Shown piece after piece: positions 32,036-43,260 of a stretch of 64,000 nucleotides of DNA. Position 1 is the stretch's first letter. Every line of letters starts with the position of its first letter. The translations under genes and the position numbers were made by a program. The stretch covers positions 372,001-436,000 of the forward strand of contig JACKQL020000017.1 in the NCBI GenBank assembly GCA_018296165.2, given 5' to 3'. The DNA comes from Termitomyces sp. T153. Its lineage: Eukaryota; Basidiomycota; Agaricomycetes; Agaricales; Lyophyllaceae. Below the pieces are notes generated by a model. It was not told the DNA's origin and did not search any database. It was given only the letters and a program-made list of their open reading frames with translations.

Positions 32036-32785
32036 ATAGGGCCATCTTTCCTATAGTTTGTTCTGGCAGGGCGACTCCTATGCTGGGGGTTCTTGTTGTG
32101 GGAGGTGGCATAGTCTGATGGCGGGGTCCTCATCTGATGGTGTGTGGGGAGTGTCAGCATCAAGGATCTTCAATGTCAGGGGGTCCAGATCAAAATGGGG
32201 GGGTGTCAAAGTAGTGGGCGAGACTCCAGAGCTGTTTCTTATCAAGAGTTGGGGTGCCATGGTTCTCCTTGTTAATTTTGGGGTTGCGCTTTGAGGGTTG
32301 GGGCGGAGGCACATATTTCTTCCTTCCTAGATCGCCTAGAAGCTTGGAGATTCTGGGGTTGTTGGGGCCGGGTCAGAGGCATCGGGCTCCTTTCCTTTGT
32401 TGGGTGGAAGTGACAGCTGAGTCAGCCAGGGGGTCCTAACTGATCTCAGAAGTGGTTTCTATAACTTGGGGTGTAGTATTGGTCTTGGCACCTTGCGCTA
32501 TTGTGGGTGGGGCTGCTGGGTTGAGCTTGATTCCAATTGATAGTGGGGCTAGCTTGGAGGGTGGTCTTTTCTCAGGGAGGATTGTGAGTGAAAGTTGGAT
32601 GATCTGTTGTGCGGTGTTAGAGAAGCTATCAAGCAATGGACCAAATTGTTGCCAGGGTCTGAGTGAAGCCTTGGTGATGCCAGGTTGTTGGGTGTGGTGG
32701 GGGTTGGTGTGTTGGTGGGTGTTGTTGGGGGGTTGTTGGGTTTGGGGTTGTGTTGTTTGGTGTGTGTGGGGTGGTTGGGTGGTAG

Positions 32786-32798
32786 AGTCTTGAGATTA
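32786..32798 (-). other. primer-binding site of A1'
   Basis: Minus-strand TAATCTCAAGACT. It is exactly complementary to AGTCTTGAGATTA at complement 33458-33470 in its own 5' LTR. Same self-priming pair as A1. Confidence 0.8.
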
Positions 32799-33947
32799 TG
32801 TCAGGTTCTGCTGACCACGGGGGCTCAGCTACACTGGGTGAGTCCTTACTAGGCGGATGTGATTCCCTGCACTGACAACTGGGCACTTGGAGGTGTTCCA
32901 AACATTGGGGACTTGTGAGGATAGTTAGTGGAGGTTGGTCCGAGCAAGTCTGGGGAGGTCCAGAGGAGTAGAGGATGATTTGCGGGGATGGAGGACGGGC
33001 TTGGTGGGGTTCAGGCATAAGTCTGTGTGTGAGTACTGTGGGTGCGGAGGAGGCAGAGGCTACGTGGATGACAGGAGCGGAGCTGGAGTTCTGATGGGGG
33101 ATCAACAGGGATTGATGGGGTTCAGAGCCAAGCGCATAGCAGGGTCCAGAGTTGGTAAAAGAGTGTCGGAGGTTCATAATTGTAACTGCGGAGTTTGTGA
33201 GGACGTTATGGTTGAGAGGACTTGAACACAATAGACAGAATCAATGAGATGAGATGGAGTCAAACAAAATGAGATGGAGACAAAACAAGAACGAGAATAG
33301 ATTCAGGTGGAGACACAGAACAATAACGAAAAGATAACAGAATAGAGACGAGATAAGACCAGGAGACTGAGAATAAGGAAAACGAGACACAGAACATGAA
33401 ACACAAAAAGAAACAATCAGAAACACATCAGGAAAGGCCAGTAGGTAGATAAGTAGGTAATCTCAAGACTAGAGTATGAGGAGCTACTCTACGTCTTATA
33501 TACTGACTACTGAAGAGCTCTGGGAGTGTCGGCTGTGGTGGTGGGGCTTGGCAGAGCTTGACGGAGTTGATGGGTGTTGGTTACGACCAGAGGGTGGGCC
33601 ATGTTGATATGTTGATGGGATCAATTGTTGATGTGGTCCGTTCTGGGGTTGTTGTGATACTCCAGGGTAAGTCAGGAGAGCCAGGGTGTTGAGTCAATGA
33701 CATGTAATGGGGTCAGGCATGGTGGGGGAGTGGTCCCAGGGGCTCAGGAAGTCCAGGGGAAGCGCTGGCAGCTGCAGGGAAGACATCGGAGTTGGCCAGA
33801 GGGCCATCAGAGTTAGCCAAAAATGTGTTGGAGTTAGCCAGAGTAGGTGCAGAGTGCTGGGGAGGCCTGACAAAGCATTGGGGGAGGTTCTGGGGGGACA
33901 GGGGTTTGTCAGACGATGTACAGGGGTCCAGGGAATGGGTAGTGACA
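32799..33947 (-). repeat. 5' LTR of A1'
   Basis: 1149 bp family A LTR in minus orientation. Confidence 0.9.
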
Positions 33948-33952
33948 ATTGA

Positions 33953-35705
33953 GCTTGTAGGGCCTGTGCAGCCTGGGCAACAGCATCCTCTTGCACACCC
34001 TCTCAGTTCCCTCTTTGGTTGTCTCTGAGGATGTTTGCCTCATCCCATTGGACTACAATCCCTTCTAGAGCATGGATAGCAAAGAGCTTGGGCTTCCACA
34101 ATCCCTTCTAGAGCATGGATAGCAAAGAGCTCTGGCTTGAGGAGGACAATGTTGTCATTATCCTCTGCCCCCATGCTATAGTCAGCCTGCCTAGACAATG
34201 CATCTGGTTTGTCCATGCTCCATCCTGGCTTGTGATGTAGTGAGAAGTTAAAGTTGGCCAGATACAGGGATCACTGAGTTTGGCATTGATTCAGCTTAGC
34301 CATGTGGAAGTACTCAAGGTTCTTATGGTCCATCCAGACTTCAAACTTATGCTGTGTGCCCTCAAGAAAATGCTATCATTCTTCAAAGGACCAAATAATG
34401 GCAAGCATCTCCTTGTCATGGATCTCATAGTTCCATTCTACTGTGTTAAGCCTTTTGGAGTAGTTTGGAGTAGAAGGCTATGGGATGCCACTTGCCATCC
34501 TGCTTTGATTGCTAGGAGAGGACTACTCCTGTGGCAAAGTTGGAGCTATCTGCTTCAACATGGAAGGGAGAGTCATCATTTGGAAATAGGAGGACAGGTT
34601 TTGAAGTAACAGCTTGTTTGAGGGCATTGAAGGCAGCTTGCTGTGGGGGCTCCCATTGCCATGCTGCATCCTTGCCTGTGAGGTCAAAGAGGGGATGTGC
34701 ATAGTTGGAGAAATCCTGTATGAACCTCCAATAGAAGTTGACAAACCCAAGAAAGGCCTGTACTTCCTTCTTGTTCCTTGGCTCAGGCCACTCTGCTACA
34801 CCTGCCTTTTGAATGGGGTCCATCTTGGCCATTCCATGTGAGAGGATGAATCCTAGGTACTCCACCTTAGTCTGCTCAAATTCATATTTCTCAGGCTTTA
34901 AATAGAGCCAGTGTTGGTAGAGGCATTCCAAGACAATGTATGTGACCCAGCAATGCTCCTCCAAGGTTTGAATGTAAATGAGGATATTGTCAAGATACAT
35001 GCAAACAACACCTTCCACTATCAGGTCATGGAAGATGTCATTCATCATAGTCTGGAAAGTGGCTGGGCTGTTTGTGAGGCCAAAGAACATCACCAGAGGT
35101 TCAAAGAGTCCACAATCAGTTTGGAACACTGCCTTCCACTCATCTCCCTCCTTGATGCACACATTGTTGTAGCCCCAATGGATGTTCAATTTGGCAAAGT
35201 AGTGTGCACCTCAAAGGTTGTTGATGAGTTCTGAGATGAGTGGCAAAGGATAGTAATTCTTCATTGTCATCACATTCAAGACTCAATAGTCCTGAACCAG
35301 ACAAAGAGACCCATTCTTCTTCTTAATGAAAAAGACTGGGGAGGCCATTGGGGACTTAGAGGGTCATATCCATCCAGAGCTAAGATTCTCCTGTAGGAAT
35401 GCATCCAGCTCATCCTGCTCACAGGGTGCAAGAGAATAGACTTTGCAGCTGGAGGGTTTGGCATCTGGTATCAGCTCAATTGCATGATCTCACTGCTTAT
35501 GCTCTAGGAGTGAGTCAAAGGATGTCTTGGAGAATACATCCTCAAAATTGTGGAGGTGATCAGGGACTGTGCTATGAAAAGGCTTGGGCTGGGAGTTTGC
35601 TGCAAATGCCTTGGCTAGATATTGAAAAGTGGTCTGACTGGCCCAAATCTCTGCCACTGTAGGAGGGGAGCAGAGAGTTGTAGCATAGATCCTATCACCT
35701 ATCAC
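33953..35705 (-). pseudogene. B3 reverse transcriptase and RNase H
   Basis: The minus strand carries the linker (VPDHLHNFEDVFSKTSFDSL, about 35580), then the RT palm and thumb (WGYNNVCIKEGDEWKAVFQT, FEPLVMFFGLTNSPATFQTM, EYLGFILSHGMAKMDP, FLGFVNFYWRFIQDFSNYAH) and RNase H (HVEADSSNFATG, HDKEMLAIIW-like, DHKNLEYFHMAKLNQCQ). The catalytic YxDD reads YLDN, an Asp-to-Asn change fitting G-to-A decay. A 43-bp tandem duplication at 34055-34140 lies at the RNase H end. Confidence 0.88.
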
Positions 35706-35879
35706 CTACCTCAATGGTTTTGTCTGAAGACTCTGGGTCCAGAGTGCTGGTGGATTCTCCTTTGCCTTCCTCTTCCTCTTGAGGTTCACACCCAACACCT
35801 CATACATCCTTGTAGAGGGCCTCTCTAAGAAGGAATGCCAAAGGGGGGGGGGGATTCAGGAGGTCAAGATCAGCATAAG

Positions 35880-36489
35880 GGAGATGCCCTGCATGGCAGG
35901 CACACATGGCAGCATGCTCACAAACCTTTGCTCTATACTCCTTACAGGCTTCTTCAGCACAAGTCATGCATCAACAAGAGCAGTGGCTCATCTTCACCTT
36001 CCCCTTTGTCCAGTCAATCTCAGAGTTGTGTTCATGTAGCCAGGTGAACCCCAAGATCATGTTTTGTTTCCCCAGACTAGTGACAGCAAAAGTGGCTCAC
36101 TCAGAGTGGTCTTTGTAATGGAGGACCAGGTCCACCACTGAGCAAACAGAGCCAGCTTCATTAAGTGTGCCATCAACATTGTACACAGGGATAGGATGAG
36201 CTAGGGGGTGAGTAGTAAGACAATGTTGTTGCACATAATCTGTGTCAAGGAAGAGGCCTATTGCACCACTGTCAAGCAGTGCAACTACACTTTGGGTCTG
36301 CTGGGTGTCTGTTGTCTCAATTTCTACCTGGGGCTTCAGAGAGTTGGCTGAAGGGGTGGAAGCAACAATGTAATGACAGGGGAGATGGTGTTCCCATGCA
36401 GGAATTTGGAGGCATGGGTTAGGAGGTGTGTCTCCAGCAGAGACTTTAGCTGGGGAGGGGGTTTGTATGTCTGAGAAGGGGCTTATCAT
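35880..36489 (-). pseudogene. B3 aspartic protease
   Basis: Minus strand reads VVALLDSGAIGLFLDTDYVQ, PIPVYNVDGTLNEAGSVCSV and VDLVLHYKDHSE. DSGA is the retropepsin active-site motif and the layout matches chromovirus proteases. Stops separate it from gag and RT. A run of 11 G at about 35847-35857 is a simple repeat. Confidence 0.8.
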
Positions 36490-36576
36490 TTTGGCATAGT
36501 ATCAAAAGCAACAACAGATATATTTAATTCTATAAACAGAGGAGCAAAAAGATTAGCACTATACAATAGTGGTATA

Positions 36577-36839
36577 CAGTTCATCCATTGCCCTTTTGAA
36601 AATCCTCCTCCAACTCTGTGGGAACCTCCTCCAATACATTGGCTGCCTCATTGGAGTGGACAGCTATAGGTGCATCAGGAGAGGGGGTTCCTGTTGCATC
36701 CCTTGCTGCTAAGAGTTGGATGAGCAGCTCTTCTTGCTCTGATGCAGACAGGTAGCAAACTTCTAGCCCTTGAGGACAGTAGCAGGCAAAGTGACCTGCC
36801 TTTCCACAGTGTCAACACAACAGGGGGGTAGAGGATCAT
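36577..36839 (-). pseudogene. B3 gag C-terminus with CCHC zinc knuckle
   Basis: Minus strand reads HCGKAGHFACYCPQGLEVCY, then SASEQEELLIQLLAARDATG. The knuckle is C-x2-C-x4-H-x4-C, with one stop (TGA, probably from TGG) between the first two cysteines. It is separated from the rest of gag (46727-45708) by element A2. Confidence 0.85.
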
Positions 36840-38224
36840 TGTCAGGTTCTGCTGACCATGAGGGCTCAGCTTAACTGGGCAAGTCCTTACTAGGTGGATG
36901 CAACATCCTACACTGATAACCAAGCACTTTGGACAGGTCCAGACTTTAGATACTTGCAAGGGTAAGCCAAAGGGAGTGGTCTGAGCAAGTTTGAAGTGGT
37001 TTAGAGAAGTCTACAGCATTAGAGTTGAAATGAGCTTGGAGACAATAATGGAGACAGAGACAGATGAGATGAGATGGAGTCAAAATGAGACAGAAACCAA
37101 ATGAGATTAATTGAGAGATTTGAGATTAGAGACAGAAACAGAGACAAAATGTAGCAGGAGACAAGTAACCACAGTGCAATATTAAGACTAGAGTAAGGGA
37201 TGCTACTCTATGACTTATATACTAGCTTTTGGAACTCCTCTGGGGATAGCAGGTCTGACAGTGGAGCTTATTGGGGCAAGACAAGGTACAAGGAAGGTTT
37301 GGGCTTGGGCAAGTTTTGGAGACAAGTCTGGAGGCAAGTATTGATGATGCAGGACAAATGGAGGCTATGCAAGTGATGGGAATGGGGCTGGAGTTTTATC
37401 AAAGATCAGTGAATGTTAATGGGTTTTGGAGTCAAGCAAATAGCAAGGTCTGGGGTTGGTTAAGAGTGTTTAGGAGGTTGTGATTGTAAGTGCAGAGTTT
37501 GTAACAGCATTAGAGTTGAAGGGGACTTGAACAGAACAAAGGAAATATAGACAAGCAAGATGAGATGAAGTTGAGGTGAGATTGAGATGAGAATGAGAAT
37601 AGATTGAAGTGGAAATATGAAATAATAACAAGGCAATAATGGAGATAGAGATGAGACTAGATTGGGAGACTGAGATAAGAGAAAATGTAACAAGAGACAA
37701 ACAATCAGAACATAGTAACATAGGTAATATCAAGACTAGAGTATGGGGTGCTACTCTACAACTTATATACAAACTACTGGGCAGCTCCAGAGACAGCAGG
37801 TCTGGTGATGGGGCTTGTTGGGGCCATGCAGAGTCAATAGGTGTTGGTTGTGATCAGAGGGTGGGCTGCAGTGATATACTGATGGGATCAGATGGGAATG
37901 CAGGCCACTCCAGGGTCATCATTGTGATGCTCTAGAGCTAGTCAGGTAAATCAGAGTGACAGACCAGTGATGTATGCTAGCATCAAGAATAGTGGGGGAG
38001 AGTTCTAGGAGCTCAGAAGAGGCAAGAGAAGCATTGAAGACTGTGGGAAATGTGTTGGAGTTAGCCAGGGGGCTGTCAGAGTTTGTCTAAGAAGTGTCAG
38101 AGTTACCCAGAGTGGGTGCTGTGGGTGAACAAGGGTTGGGGGAGTTTGAGAGGACATTGGGGGGAACTCTGGAGAGTGAGGTGGCTGGGAATGAGGTCTG
38201 GAGTTCTGGGAGTGGGTCATGACA
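36840..38224 (-). repeat. 3' LTR of A2 with internal partial duplication
   Basis: 1385 bp, about 235 bp longer than the other LTRs. An extra block at about 37017-37277 repeats LTR-type sequence including a second TATA-like GTATATAAG and transcript-start region (about 37178-37225). The regular copy of these elements lies at 37725-37775. Confidence 0.8.
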
Positions 38225-38559
38225 TCACCCCCCCTTCAGTGTTGAGACCCTCAAGATGTAGGGCATGAGTTGGAAATTGATAAGGGCATAGGAATCAAAG
38301 CCAAGCAATATTTATCAAACTGCAGCAGCAGCAGCATAGGGAACTAAGCTGAAGCAAGGATTGTCATTCATCAAGAAGCTTCTCCAATTTATTAAAAGAG
38401 TTAGGATATACTCTGGTGCTCCCCTACTTCTTGATGTTCTTCTCCATGCCATCTTCATTAGCATCTCCAATGCCTCCTCCCTCTAACAAGGAATGTGTCA
38501 ATGTCTGGGCAACATACAAGAGTCTTTGGGCAGAGTTTGACCATTGTCAGGACCACTGA

Positions 38560-40108
38560 AGAGCCAAGTCCATGTATTGTCAATGTTTGTTTGAGTGATA
38601 CTGATGTGTGCTTGGTAGAATTATGTGTGGCAGTGGTAGAGTTGTCTGGAGGTTCTTCTTGTGCAAGGGGTTCAGGACAGATCAGTCATGCAGCGCCAGT
38701 GTTGCCAATGCATTCCACAAGGCTGAGCTTGGGGATGGGGACCATCCAAGTTGTCCCAGAGGGTTAGAGAGTGCCACAGAGGAAGGTTACCCTGGAGGTG
38801 TTTGCAAGGGCATTGAGGCAGGCTTAGGGTCCTCCAACCCTAGAGTGGTGCCAGAACAAGGCTCCTGTGAGTGTTTACTATGTTCCATCCTCTTTTTGCT
38901 GATTTTACTCAGTGTACCCTTTGTGCTTGACTGGAGGAATTGTATGAGTTTGATGGGCTAGATGTAGGGTCCTGCCAAGACTCCTCAGTTTGTCTTCCAT
39001 GTTATACACAGCACAAAAAATGTTCAATTATGCTTGAGTAGCACATAGCCTGCATTGTGGTAGAGCAGGGGTGAGAGCCAAGTTGGGTGAGGAGGCAGTT
39101 GGGTGAGAGCTGGAAGGCCAGGATGTTGGGCTAGGAGTCTGGTTTGGAGGGTGAGGAGAGCACAGTGCAGCTAGCAGGGAAGGTGGGGCTCCTGCAGAGT
39201 GAGTAGAGAGAGGGGGCTCCAGCATCATGCAACAAGAAGAAGCAGAGGGCCTTCCCACTGCTAGAGGCAGGGCCTAGCAAGCAGCCATGGGGCCAGGAGT
39301 CAATGGTGGGCCCCCCCAGGCCTCACATGTACTCTCCCAGCTTAAAAGCACTGATGGAGTGCCCATCAAGTTCCACTGAGCCCACATCCTTGATTACCAA
39401 GATGTTTCTTTGTTACCAGGTGGAGGGGCTATCAAGGATGCTGACAACATGAGAGGGGGAGCTCTGAAGGGCAGAGGAGGATTGGACCACAGTGTAGAGG
39501 GAGAGAGATGTGCTGCAGTGAGATTATGACATGGCAGTGCAGATGGCTATGGCAAAGGCATTGGAAGTGCAAGGTCTACAAGATACAAGAATGACTGACA
39601 CACTTGAAGGCATGGTCTGTAAAGAAGGAAGAGGAGCAGCAAGGCCTAGTGAAAGAGGGCTTGTCCCAGATAGAGGTGGAGGCTGGGAGGCAACAGGAGG
39701 AGTAGCTGGTGAATGAGGCTGCCTTGGGGTGCACTGGAGCATTGCATGAGTGTTTCTTTCTTTTCTTCAGACCTTGTTAATAAGGTTGAAGTAGGTTGGG
39801 TCTAGGAGAGTTGGGTCCTTATGGACAGGGCCTCTGCTGCATTTGCATAAATCCAGGATGGGTTGGTGCAAATGGTTGGAGACCATCCTTCAGAGCTAGG
39901 CCAGGGGGTGGTGAGGATGGTGTGACTGCTGGTAGTGCACTGGTGGTGCAATGTGGTGGCCCTGGAATGGTGGTGGAAGGTGGCAGCAGATGTGAGGGAG
40001 GAGTTGCCTGGGCTTGCAGAGGTACTGGCAGTAGTGAGGGCCCAGATGGAGGTGGATCTGGAGATTGAAGAAGTGGGAAGAGGGGCTCTGGAGGGAGGAA
40101 GAGAGTGA
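38560..40108 (+). pseudogene. antisense gene of A2, counterpart of the A1 antisense gene
   Basis: Plus strand, opposite to A2's own transcript. It matches the A1 antisense gene through most of its length: VTLEVFARALRQA, GPPTLEWCQNKAP, then an intron at the same codon (38867-38912, CCT|GTGAGT...ACTCAG|TGT), then CTLC...CLPCYTQHKKC, SWVRRQLGESWKARML, and the end LAVVRAQMEVDLEIEEV with TGA at 40106-40108. The third cysteine of the motif is lost (Tyr), and many stops are present. Conservation of the intron position between two diverged element copies shows the gene belongs to the family. Confidence 0.65.
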
Positions 40109-41219
40109 GGGAGTGGTTGGACCCATTTTCTTGCTTGTCTTGCATCATTGCTATCCACTTTGCAGTTTTTGTGTATCTCATAGTTTGTACATATTAATCC
40201 TTGGACTTTGATTTGGCTGGTATAAGAAATAAAGGTTCAGATTATGTAAGGGAATGAGAAAACAAAACACATGGAGGGTTACTTTGCAGGAGTTGAATTC
40301 CTAGTAAATCCAGAGGTAGGAGTTATGCCCATTAATGCCATCTGTGTCAACTAGTCCCAGGATTGCTAGGGCTTAGTAGAGCATTGCAGGCAGGAGTTTC
40401 AGAGCTTGGCAGGGGTGCTAGAGGGATTTCTGCAGGGCTCCTAATGTTTTGATGGTGTCAATAGATGGGGTGTTGTTCTGGAGCATGCTTTTGGAAGAGT
40501 TGGATTGGGGCTGCTGGGTGGGGTTTCTTTAGGCCCAGGGGTAGGTCAAGCATTTGTGATTGAGCTTGAGAGAGGATCTCTGGATCTTAGAGTTATGTTG
40601 GTTGGACCAGGCAGGATTGCTAGAAGTCCAGCTAGAGGGTAGGCATGCTTTGAGTTTGCTCGGTGGTGGCATTGATTTTGTTCTGGAGGAGTTGGTAGAG
40701 AGGGGCAGAGGTCCTTTGGCAACTGTAGGGGCAATGGGGTGGGGGTTGTCCTTGAGGAGTGGAGTAAGCTATAGATGGGAGTTCTGGGCAGTGTAGCAAG
40801 GAGGAGCTTTGGGGGTGGGTTAGGGGTTATTGTTGTAGTGGACTCAATGAAGAATGGTTTTACATGCCAGCTATGCTATAATTAGTTAGCACAGAGGCAG
40901 AGATACTTTCTCTAAATATGAGGTGGTTGATGGACTGATTTCAAGGGCAGATGGTGTCTGAAGGTTTGTGCCTTGGCAGAGGTGTGTTTGGATAGGAGGT
41001 TTGCTAAGCTCTGGAGTATTAGTGGTGAGGCAGCAGAGTTCTAAGGTGACCTGCCTAGGTGAGTTTCTTTGGCCCAGGGGTGGGGTTCACAGGTTTGGAC
41101 ATGCTACATGACATTCTTTCTTGTTCCTGGCCAAAGGTAAGTCTAGAGATGAGTAAGAGAGTCTTACTTATTTCTGGCACCCTTGGGGCTTGTAGTGCTG
41201 TCAGAGTGTGTTAAGATGA

Positions 41220-41640
41220 GTAGGTCTGAGGTCTGCAGTGTGGATTTGTCCTTTCTGGAGTTGGAATTGGTGGTCCAGAGACAGCATAGAGGGTTGATTA
41301 GTAAATGACTCTTCTTGGAGTTACTTCTAGATGCCATGCTGAGTGGGGAGGGGTATAGAGTTGCTGTTTCTAGGTCATCCTTCCTAAGATAGGAGTCAGT
41401 GGTTTGGGTGGTGATGCAAGTGTTGGTTGGTTAGCAGACTCTTGAGATGCAAGTCTTTGGAGATAGTGCTGAGTGGGGGAAAGAGATTGGAGAGTGTGTT
41501 TTGTTGGTCTGTTCTTCCTAGGGCAGAAACCAAAGGTCTGGAGACAGTACAAAGAGTGGGTTGGGAGGTTGGCTCATTGGCAGAATTGCATTGGAAGTTG
41601 TGCTGGGTGAGGAGAGAGGTCCAGAGTTGGTGAGGGTTTC
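41220..41640. repeat. tandem repeat in A2, three units of about 130 bp
   Basis: Units start near 41245, 41375 and 41505. Each contains a TGTCCTTCYYRGAGT-like start, a CCAGAGACAGYATAGAGGGTTG-like middle and a GGCTCATTGGCAGA-like end, in diverged form. The matching array in A3 (47440-47960) has four units. Confidence 0.65.
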
Positions 41641-41860
41641 TTCCTCATTCAAATCAGCATGATACATAAATGTTTAATGAGGATTACCACTGGGTAGTGG
41701 AATTCATTTTGCTCAGCCCTAGAAGCTTCCTTGGGCACACAGTGATTTTTGAGAGAGATTCTTGGGCTAGCAAGCAAGTGAGTGACAGAGTTCTTGAGTA
41801 GGACAGTGGTTGGGTAGGGGCAGTGGTCCCTGGAGTCATTCTAGGATGTGGCAGCATGTT

Positions 41861-42480
41861 TCAGTTGCTTTCCCAAGAGTTCAAGTAGGTCAAACTGTCA
41901 TCTAAGTATATGAAAGCATTGTCCATGGTGTGGAGGAGGTTGTTTGCAAATACTGGAGGGTGGCAGAGGAGCTGGTTGTTTGGGGGCATCATCCAGGACT
42001 CAAAGGAGTGATGGCAGGTGTGGGGGGCAGTCTTCCATTTATGTTCCAGAACAGTCTGGACATTGTTGTAGCTGGAGCAGAAAGATGTCTTGGCACTGCA
42101 GAGGCAATTAACAAGATTTCCAATCAAGGGAAGTGGATACTACTTCTTTTGGAGACTTTGTTGAGTCTCTGATAGTTAGCATAGAGCTGGAGAAGCTATT
42201 TGCTTTTCTTAGCAGCAGGGTTGTGGCTTTGGCAGAGTGGGTTGGAGTGTATGATGTCTTGCTGAGCTTGTGGGGTACTGTTTTGAGTGTCTGAAGTTTG
42301 CTTTTTTGACAGATGGTGGATCTTGTCAAAGGGGAGGAGGTGACAGGCTGCCAGATTGTGACTCTGGTGGGGAGAGCAGGCACATGGCATCTCCTTGTTG
42401 AGGAATAGAAATGGCTTTCTCAAGTTTGATTCTACAATGGGTGTAGGGGACTGCATTACTCTTCCCTTGAAAAATGCATC
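41861..42480 (-). pseudogene. reverse transcriptase remnant in A2
   Basis: Minus strand reads PLIGNLVNCLCSAKTSF, YNNVQTVLEHKWKTAPHTCH, and NAFIYLDDSLTYLNSWE. These correspond to the gypsy RT landmarks I.DL.D.L..AK.FTKLD, GYNNVRI..G.EWKTAF and YLDDILI.S. Frame breaks and stops are frequent, but the YLDD box survives. It shows that family A descends from an autonomous Ty3/gypsy element; A1 appears to lack this part. Confidence 0.7.
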
Positions 42481-43260
42481 AGCAAATTGATGGCACTCTA
42501 GAGAAACTACTTCATAGAGGATTTGTCCTTTTGTTGCTCAGGTGGGGTGGTCCCTGCATATAGATGTCTTTTCTTGCAAGCACAAAGTGATTTGTGGTTG
42601 ATGGGTGAGGATTCTGGCCTGTGGAGTGCATGTGACTAGAGCAGTACTAATGGGTCAGTGTTGGAGGTTCTTCAGATGGGTGTCAGAGTTGGGATGGTGG
42701 AGTCCAGAGCTGTGGTGCCAGGGTCTGGAGTTGTGTGAAGAGGCCTGAAGCTGCCTGGAGTTGTAGGTTAAGGCACCTTAGATCTTTCTATTGGTACCTC
42801 AAGATGTTGAGGGAGGCTTTGGAGAGTGCTCAAGGGGCAGAGGTGCATCTTTGATACTAGGGATCTTCAGATCAACAGTTGATGGTGGTAGGGTTGGAGT
42901 TAGGGTTGGAGTTAGGGTTGGAGTTGTGGTAGCAGGGTTCAGAGCTACCTAGAGTTGTTGGTTGTTTCCAAATTAATTTGGCAGGGAAGCCTCCAAGGTG
43001 TGTTTGGAAGTGCATTCTCAGTTGTTGAGGCTTTGGGACTCAAGATGGTTGGGTGTTGAAGTTATGACAATGGGGTCTGGAGGGGTGATGGGGGTCTTTG
43101 CTTTCTTTGGAGAACATATTAGTGAGTTCATGATACTCCAATGGAACTACTTTATATAGAATTCTCTTTTTTCTATCATTTGTTCTAGTGGAGTAGCTCT
43201 TGTGCTTGGCATTCTTCTGATGGCATGATTGGTAGTCAAAAGACAGAAGTCCCATCTTGT
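42470..43260 (-). repeat. duplicated protease-RT linker modules in A2
   Basis: Two modules about 620 bp apart. At 43095-43190 the minus strand reads KKRILYKVVPLEYHELTNMF and then SKESKDPHHPSRPH. At 42470-42540 it reads a related LYEVVSLECHQFADAFFKG. Normally a gypsy pol has one such segment before RT. Confidence 0.55.

Larger units (their letters stand above)
30891..33947 (-). mobile_element. LTR element A1', internally deleted, target duplication ATTGA
   Basis: A 3057-bp minus-strand copy of family A with both LTRs (3' LTR 30891-32035, 5' LTR 32799-33947). Exact flanking 5-bp repeats ATTGA lie at 30886-30890 and 33948-33952. Only 763 bp of interior remain (32036-32798): the primer-binding site, part of the gag-like ORF and the start of a linker module (TNYRKDGP), which breaks directly into the 3' LTR. 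The polypurine tract and antisense gene are gone. It splits B3 between RNase H and integrase. Confidence 0.93.
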
